Source: Gallionellales bacterium GWA2_60_18 (lineage in GTDB: Bacteria; Pseudomonadota; Gammaproteobacteria; Burkholderiales; Gallionellaceae). Taken from it: a stretch of 64,000 nucleotides of DNA. The notes under the pieces are model-generated. The model made no database searches. It worked only from the letters and a program-made list of their open reading frames with translations, and was not told the DNA's origin. Both the position numbers and the translations under genes were made by a program. This document shows, in pieces, positions 60,300 through 64,000 of this stretch. Numbering within the stretch: position 1 is the first letter of the stretch; each line of letters opens with the position of its first letter. The DNA lies in the NCBI GenBank assembly GCA_001801105.1, contig MGWS01000026.1:100323-164322 (forward strand), given 5' to 3'.

Positions 60300-60325
60300 G
60301 GCGGATTGGCGCAGCGTAATCCGCC
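60300..60325. repeat. GGCGGATT-GCGCAGCG-TAATCCGCC hairpin repeat
   Basis: GGCGGATT (60300-60307) pairs with AATCCGCC (60318-60325) around GGCGCAGCGT. It is a short dispersed-repeat type hairpin, 13 bases after the DCC gene, and could serve to end or protect the ovo mRNA. There is no T-tract. Confidence 0.7.
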
Positions 60326-60362
60326 GGACGAGTTGAATTATCCTAAAAACTGCTTGTGAATT

Positions 60363-60431
60363 GTAGGAGCGGCGGAAGCCGCGAAGAATGCGGTAGTCCG
60401 GCAGAAATCTCGCACCTTCCGGCGCTCCTAC
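60363..60431. repeat. GTAGGAGCGGCGG-type palindromic repeat
   Basis: The ends GTAGGAGCGGCGGAA (60363-60377) and TTCCGGCGCTCCTAC (60417-60431) are reverse complements with one mismatch. An inner GAAGCCGCGAAG follows the left arm. It resembles the GTAGGAGCGGC REP elements of Pseudomonas and related bacteria. It lies in the 245-base gap between the convergent ovo operon and the glycosyltransferase gene, which otherwise contains nothing recognisable. Confidence 0.75.
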
Positions 60432-60531
60432 GAGTGGTTCCCCCAAAAAGGTGAGTTGCACAAAAATCGCAAGTATCAATCGCCACACCGGCTCGCATGG
60501 AAATACAAACGGTCAACTGCGGTTTTCGGGA

Positions 60532-61593
60532 TTATTCCAGTCTGATTAGCAACCAATCCGCCGCTTCCGCCGCGCCGCGCGCTTCTGCGGGTCGTGGTCG
60601 CGGCGCAGCCCAAAGCTCGCGCAGCTCGCCGCCGATGTCGCCGCACTCCAGCGCCGCGCGCGACACCTCGCGGCACACGCCGTGTTGTTGCAGCCACACC
60701 GCCAGCGCGGGTGATTCCGGCCAGTCGGCGCGGCGCACATACAGCACCGGCACAGCGCTGCACGCCGCCTCCACGAAGCTGCCGTAGCCCGGCTTGCACA
60801 GCAGCGCATCGCAACTGGCGAGCAGGTCGCCGAAACCCAGCGGCAGCGATTCCAGCACCACGGCATCGGGGCGGCGCACCTGCCAGTTGTCCTGCACCAG
60901 CCACCGCACCCCGTCGATTCGCGGCCAGTGCTCCATCGGCAAACGGCTGGCGATGCCGCCCAGGCTCACCAGCACCAGTTTCTCTTCTTGCGACAGATGC
61001 AGCAGGCGCGCCAGTTCGTCACGCCGGTTCTCGCCGATGTCGGCGAGGGGTGCGACCGGCACGAGATTGGGCAGCCCGGCCATCGCCATGCCCGGCGTCG
61101 CGCGCAAAAAAGCATCGGCGTTCGCGTAGCAGCCGAGCATCTGCGCACTGATCTCATCGTCGCCGCAGTAATGCCGGTAGATGTCGCACCAGTTCAGCGA
61201 ACACAGCGCCGCGTTCGCGATGCCCGCGCGCTGTGCTCCGGCCAGCGGCAGGTAACCCACGTTCGATAACACCATATCCGCGCCCAGCTCGCGCAACAGC
61301 CGCGCCTCGCCCGCGACACGCGCCTCCCAATTCGTATGGAAGGCGCGGTATGCCGCGCGGCTCTCGTCGGCCAGCACGTCGATGGCCGACGACATCAGCA
61401 TGCCGATGTCGCCCTCGCTGATCAGGTGATCGAACGGCGCGTGGATGCGCGAACGCAGGTGCGCCAGCGGCACATTGCTGCGCACCGTGATGCGCAACTG
61501 CGGTATCAGGTGATGCAGCCGGTTGATGACCGGCGCGGTCTGCGCCACATGGCCGAAGCCGTGGCCTGAGATGGAGACGACGAGGTGGGGCAT
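60532..61593 (-). CDS. GT-B-like glycosyltransferase of unknown specificity
   Basis: A 353-residue soluble protein with a GT-B layout. The N-domain begins MPHLVVSISGHGFGHVAQTAPVINRL, a Gly-rich loop with GHGFGH as in MurG-like and macrolide glycosyltransferases. The C-domain has LVLVSLGGIASRLP, VVLESLPLGFGDLLASCDALLCKPGYGSFVEAACSAVPVLYVRR, the donor-sugar region of such enzymes. No lipid or signal segment. ATG 61593 has GGAG eight bases upstream; GTG 61602 is weaker. It lies downstream of a GpsA-like gene, separated by a 192-base gap. Neither donor nor acceptor can be named. Confidence 0.75.
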   Translation of the reverse strand: MPHLVVSISGHGFGHVAQTAPVINRLHHLIPQLRITVRSNVPLAHLRSRIHAPFDHLISEGDIGMLMSSAIDVLADESRAAYRAFHTNWEARVAGEARLLRELGADMVLSNVGYLPLAGAQRAGIANAALCSLNWCDIYRHYCGDDEISAQMLGCYANADAFLRATPGMAMAGLPNLVPVAPLADIGENRRDELARLLHLSQEEKLVLVSLGGIASRLPMEHWPRIDGVRWLVQDNWQVRRPDAVVLESLPLGFGDLLASCDALLCKPGYGSFVEAACSAVPVLYVRRADWPESPALAVWLQQHGVCREVSRAALECGDIGGELRELWAAPRPRPAEARGAAEAADWLLIRLE

Positions 61594-61604
61594 GGAGGGC
61601 ACTC

Positions 61605-61768
61605 CTAAAAATCCAGATTTGCGAGCATCCGCTTCGCGGATTGCCTGCTTACCCCACTTCGTCGCAATACTGCGTTACTCACAAAAAATCACTCCTTACA
61701 TATCATACATATGCAGCGTCGCAATTTTTTGTTCGCGCCTTGTCTTGCTTAGAACTCTGAATTTTTAG
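61605..61768. repeat. about 160-bp inverted-repeat element upstream of the glycosyltransferase gene
   Basis: The outer ends CTAAAAATCCAG (61605-61616) and CTGAATTTTTAG (61757-61768) are imperfect reverse complements. Inside are CTTCGTCGCAATACTGCGTT and CAGCGTCGCAATTTTTTG stretches. Its CTGCGTTACTC core recalls the element at 22007-22136. It is A/T-rich compared with its surroundings and may contain a promoter for the minus-strand glycosyltransferase gene. Confidence 0.6.
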
Positions 61769-61785
61769 AAGTGCCCTGAAGTGAT

Positions 61786-62712
61786 TCAGATTGCGCAAAT
61801 TTCCGTCTCGCGCAATTGCCGCAGATAATCTTCCAGCCGTTCGTGCAGCGTCTGCGGTGCGGTGACGATGTCGTGCGCGAGGGAGAACAGCGGGAACGCG
61901 CGCCACTCGAACGGGTGGTACTTCTCCACCATCTGCAAGGTATGCACGCCCTCGCCGGAAATGTCCGACCACTCGCCGCGCGCCAGCTTGCGCCCGAGCG
62001 CATGGTGGTGCGAATCCTCGCTGGTCGCCGTGGCCAACAGGTCGCCCAGCCCGGCGTAACCGTAAGGCGTATGCGCCTGCCCGCCGAACGACTGCACGAT
62101 GCCGGACAGCTCCGCCATCGCCGCCACCGTCAGATGCCCGCGCATGTTGTCGCCGAGCTTCAGCTCGTCCGCCATGCCGAACAGGATGGCATACACGTTC
62201 TTTAGCACCACCGACCAGCTGTGCCCGTGCATGTCGCGCGCCTGTTGGCACACCAGCGTGGTGCCCCGGAACAGGCTCCCGATCACCCCGAAATCCGCCG
62301 CGTCCGACAGCACCGCATCGGCAAAGGCATAGCGGCCCGCGCGGATCTCCTCCGAGATCATCGGCCCATACACCACACCGTAATGGCATTTGCCCGCAGA
62401 CTCTCCGTCAAACACTTCTTCAAATATCTGCGCCGCCGTGCGCCCCGATTCGTCCAGCCCCTTGGCGATGCTCAGGCACAGACAATCCGGCGCGACGTGC
62501 GGCGCGATGCGGCTGGCGATCTCGTGATGCGGATTCACCGGCAGGCAGAACAGGATCACCTGCGTCTCGGCGACTTCCTCCTCCAGCGTCGCGTGGACGC
62601 CCCTTACCACCGTGCCCATGTTCCAGATGCGCACATCGTGGCGCGCGGCGAGCAGATATTCCAGGGCGTGCCCCATCTCGCCGTAGCCGAGGATCAGCAC
62701 GCGCAGTTTCAT
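61786..62712 (-). CDS. divergent glycerol-3-phosphate dehydrogenase-like protein (GpsA family)
   Basis: A 308-residue NAD(P)-binding protein. The Rossmann start is MKLRVLILGYGEMGHALEYL. Family motifs are ILFCLPVNPHHEI, LSIAKGLDESGRTA, VYGPMISEEIRAG, the catalytic lysine in LKNVYAI (Lys171) and YAGLGDLLATATSEDS. Where classical GpsA has the Ser-Arg-Asn-Arg substrate motif, this protein reads SHHHALG, so the key arginine is missing. The glycine loop GYGEMG is also atypical. It may reduce a different phosphate-sugar or lipid head group. It overlaps the upstream hypothetical gene by 4 bases. Confidence 0.82.
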   Translation of the reverse strand: MKLRVLILGYGEMGHALEYLLAARHDVRIWNMGTVVRGVHATLEEEVAETQVILFCLPVNPHHEIASRIAPHVAPDCLCLSIAKGLDESGRTAAQIFEEVFDGESAGKCHYGVVYGPMISEEIRAGRYAFADAVLSDAADFGVIGSLFRGTTLVCQQARDMHGHSWSVVLKNVYAILFGMADELKLGDNMRGHLTVAAMAELSGIVQSFGGQAHTPYGYAGLGDLLATATSEDSHHHALGRKLARGEWSDISGEGVHTLQMVEKYHPFEWRAFPLFSLAHDIVTAPQTLHERLEDYLRQLRETEICAI

Positions 62713-63134
62713 GGCCGGTCTTTCGCGGCCTGCTCGGCGAGTATCTTGCACAGGTGCTCGTTGGGCGGCTCCAGCGCATAGCGCGCCACCGAGTTGAGCA
62801 ACTCCTGTATCTCTTCCAGCGTGAAGTTCGCCAGCAGGCGGTTCGCCATGTCGGTGTCCAGCGGCAGCATGCGCGCCTGCCCGTCCGGCAGCTTGAAGCC
62901 GAACCCGGCCAGCCGGCGCAGCTCGCCTTCCGCCAGGCTCAGTTCCTCCTGCTCATCTTCCAGCGCTTCGTGGTAATCCTCCAGCTCGTCCGCCAATTGT
63001 TCCGGCAAATCCTCGGGGATCGCCACCACCATGCCCATGTGGTCGTCGCTGGTGGTGCAGGGAACGCCGCGCTGTTCGGCATAGGCCACGAACTTGTCGC
63101 GCAGCGACGCTTCAAAAAAGATGTATTCGATCAT
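62709..63134 (-). CDS. uncharacterised acidic protein
   Basis: A 141-residue, strongly acidic soluble protein. It starts MIEYIFFEASLRDKFVAYAEQRGVPC and has a helical Glu/Asp-rich middle (ADELEDYHEALEDEQEELSLAEGE), then GFKLPDGQARMLPLDTDMANRLLANFTLEEIQELLNSVARYAL. No motif is recognised. Its stop overlaps the ATG of the GpsA-like gene, so the two are co-translated. It is not obviously foreign in composition. Confidence 0.75.
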   Translation of the reverse strand: MIEYIFFEASLRDKFVAYAEQRGVPCTTSDDHMGMVVAIPEDLPEQLADELEDYHEALEDEQEELSLAEGELRRLAGFGFKLPDGQARMLPLDTDMANRLLANFTLEEIQELLNSVARYALEPPNEHLCKILAEQAAKDRP

Positions 63135-63233
63135 GTCGGGGAACGTAAGGTTGAAGAAGCCGCATCCTGCCCTGTGGCGCGGGCAAAATCAATCACCCGG
63201 TATTGGTGCCGCTGGAAAGGGGGCCTCTGATGC

Positions 63234-63662
63234 TTACAGAAACACAGCAGGCGAGACGTTGAAACGCGCCGCAAGCGCCTTCACCTGGCGCGTATTGAGT
63301 TCGCGTTTGCCGTTCAGGATGGCGGAAACGATACTTTGCCCGCCCAGTTCTTCGGCCAGATCGGTTTGTTTGAGTTGGTGCTCTTCCATCAGATACGCAA
63401 GCACCTTGGCTGGGGTAGCTTCGGGCAGAGCCTGCTGTTTGGCTTCGTAGGTTTCCACCTCTTTCGTTACGAGATCGAGCAACGGCATCAGGCGATGTGA
63501 TTCGTTCGTGCCGATACGGTCGAGCAATTCGTCCATCACCTGCACGCGGTGTTTGAAATCCTTTTCGCTGGTGATCGGGCCGAGCGGGACAAGTTTGTTC
63601 AAATCCTGCCAGGCAGATTGCACCGAGGCGAGATCGAGATGACGTTCAGCGACTATGCTCAT
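63234..63662 (-). CDS. higA: HigA-type antitoxin with HTH domain
   Basis: A 142-residue protein. The C-terminal half is a Xre-type helix-turn-helix (VLAYLMEEHQLKQTDLAEELGGQSIVSAILNGKRELNTRQVKALAARFNV). The N-terminal half (LDLASVQSAWQDLNKLV and SHRLMPLLDLVTKEVETYE) is the toxin-binding and dimer part of HigA antitoxins. AAGGAG lies nine bases before ATG 63662. The preceding toxin reading frame ends in the same ATGA, the usual higBA plan. HigA commonly represses its own operon. Its partner here is incomplete. Confidence 0.9.
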   Translation of the reverse strand: MSIVAERHLDLASVQSAWQDLNKLVPLGPITSEKDFKHRVQVMDELLDRIGTNESHRLMPLLDLVTKEVETYEAKQQALPEATPAKVLAYLMEEHQLKQTDLAEELGGQSIVSAILNGKRELNTRQVKALAARFNVSPAVFL

Positions 63663-63906
63663 TTTCGTTTGCTCCTTTTTCGATCCTTGTTCCACTGGTC
63701 ATATTCGGCATGGGTAAAAAATTTCTTGATATAAACCCGTTGATACCGGTAGTGGATGATCGTTATCAGCCGATAGTTGTTGCCCTTGATGTTGAACACC
63801 GTGTACGGATCGGCAAAGTCCGCAGTCGGTAATACTGCGCGTATAGCATGGATGTCAGTGAAATCCGTCTTCTCGAAGATTTTCCTCCAGCTCGCAAGCG
63901 GATCGG
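63659..63906 (-). pseudogene. higB: HigB-type toxin, 5' truncated
   Basis: On the minus strand an open frame reads DPLASWRKIFEKTDFTDIHA, then VFNIKGNNYRLITIIHY and VYIKKFFTHAEYDQW, ending at TGA over the higA start. These are the body and RNase core of a HigB mRNA interferase. The normal first 15-20 residues are missing: upstream of the DPLASW codon the homology stops at 63906 and the frame meets a TAG within 18 bases upstream, with no start codon between them. The simplest reading is a toxin gene broken by an insertion, leaving higA as a remnant. Confidence 0.75.
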
Positions 63907-64000
63907 TGACCTGCCCCCCGTAGCCCTACCATCAATCAGTAGTAAAGCCCTTGGGTTGCGAGCTTAAACTATTTCACTGCTCTGTTGTGTTGCTCCATCT
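63907..64000. mobile_element. possible terminus of an IS3-type insertion sequence
   Basis: From 63907 the sequence begins TGACCTGCCCCCC. A TG start followed by a C-run is like the ends of several IS3-family elements. It starts exactly where HigB homology stops. The next 94 bases hold no gene: on the minus strand there is only MEQHNRAVK and a stop. The window ends before a transposase could be seen, so the family is a guess from the terminal bases alone. Confidence 0.4.

Overview
The window is 64 kb of dense, GC-rich bacterial chromosome. It looks like a betaproteobacterium, most likely a Nitrosomonadales/Gallionellaceae-type organism. This placement is inferred from gene order (leuC-leuD-leuB-asd-fimV-truA-trpF-trpB-trpA-accD-folC-SPOR-cvpA-purF-metZ), from the earP/efp pair with Arg32 in EF-P, and from protein character. 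It was not searched against a database.

Region 1 (1-16.8 kb, + strand) is a long biosynthetic run. It holds leucine synthesis (leuC end, an entericidin-like lipoprotein, leuD, leuB), asd, the polar hub protein fimV, an EcfT/CbiQ-like membrane protein, truA, trpFBA, accD, a DUF3147-like membrane protein, folC, a SPOR protein, cvpA, purF and metZ. Many joints are ATGA-type overlaps, so translation is tightly coupled. Region 2 (16.8-22 kb) is pncC-recA-recX-alaS plus a single-domain response regulator. Region 3 (22.1-28.7 kb) has waaF, a zinc-finger protein and ilvE on the minus strand, then a membrane class III adenylate cyclase converging on and overlapping glnE. Region 4 (28.8-41.7 kb) carries yhdP, a nitrilase-fold amidase, tldD, a hemerythrin, ribF-ileS-lspA-ispH and thiO.

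Region 5 (41.8-51.6 kb) has tRNA-Thr(CGT), a MacAB-like tripartite efflux operon, an orphan FliD-C-like protein, earP-efp and, on the minus strand, feoA-feoB with a good candidate Fur box. Region 6 (51.6-60.3 kb) has dapA-bamC-MBL hydrolase, a small Ala/Pro/Glu lipoprotein, a hypothetical gene, bcp-slyD, and an ovothiol-type operon (ovoA, an OvoB-like PLP lyase, a DCC-family thiol protein). Region 7 (60.5-64 kb, minus strand) has an unassigned GT-B-like glycosyltransferase, a divergent GpsA paralogue, a hypothetical protein, and a higA antitoxin whose higB toxin is cut off at about 63906, where a sequence resembling an IS end begins.

The most unusual thing in the window is its palindromic repeats. 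At least nine kinds are present, mostly between genes. Two of the families have also entered protein-coding genes without breaking the frame: IleRS carries about 39 extra residues, GlnE about 33 and EarP about 23, each encoded by a palindromic element with relatives between genes elsewhere in the window. Palindromic or repeat sequences also occupy every gene junction of the efflux operon, where one appears to supply a ribosome binding site, and they overlap the stop codons of leuB and waaF. This resembles the Rickettsia palindromic elements in principle, but in a different lineage.
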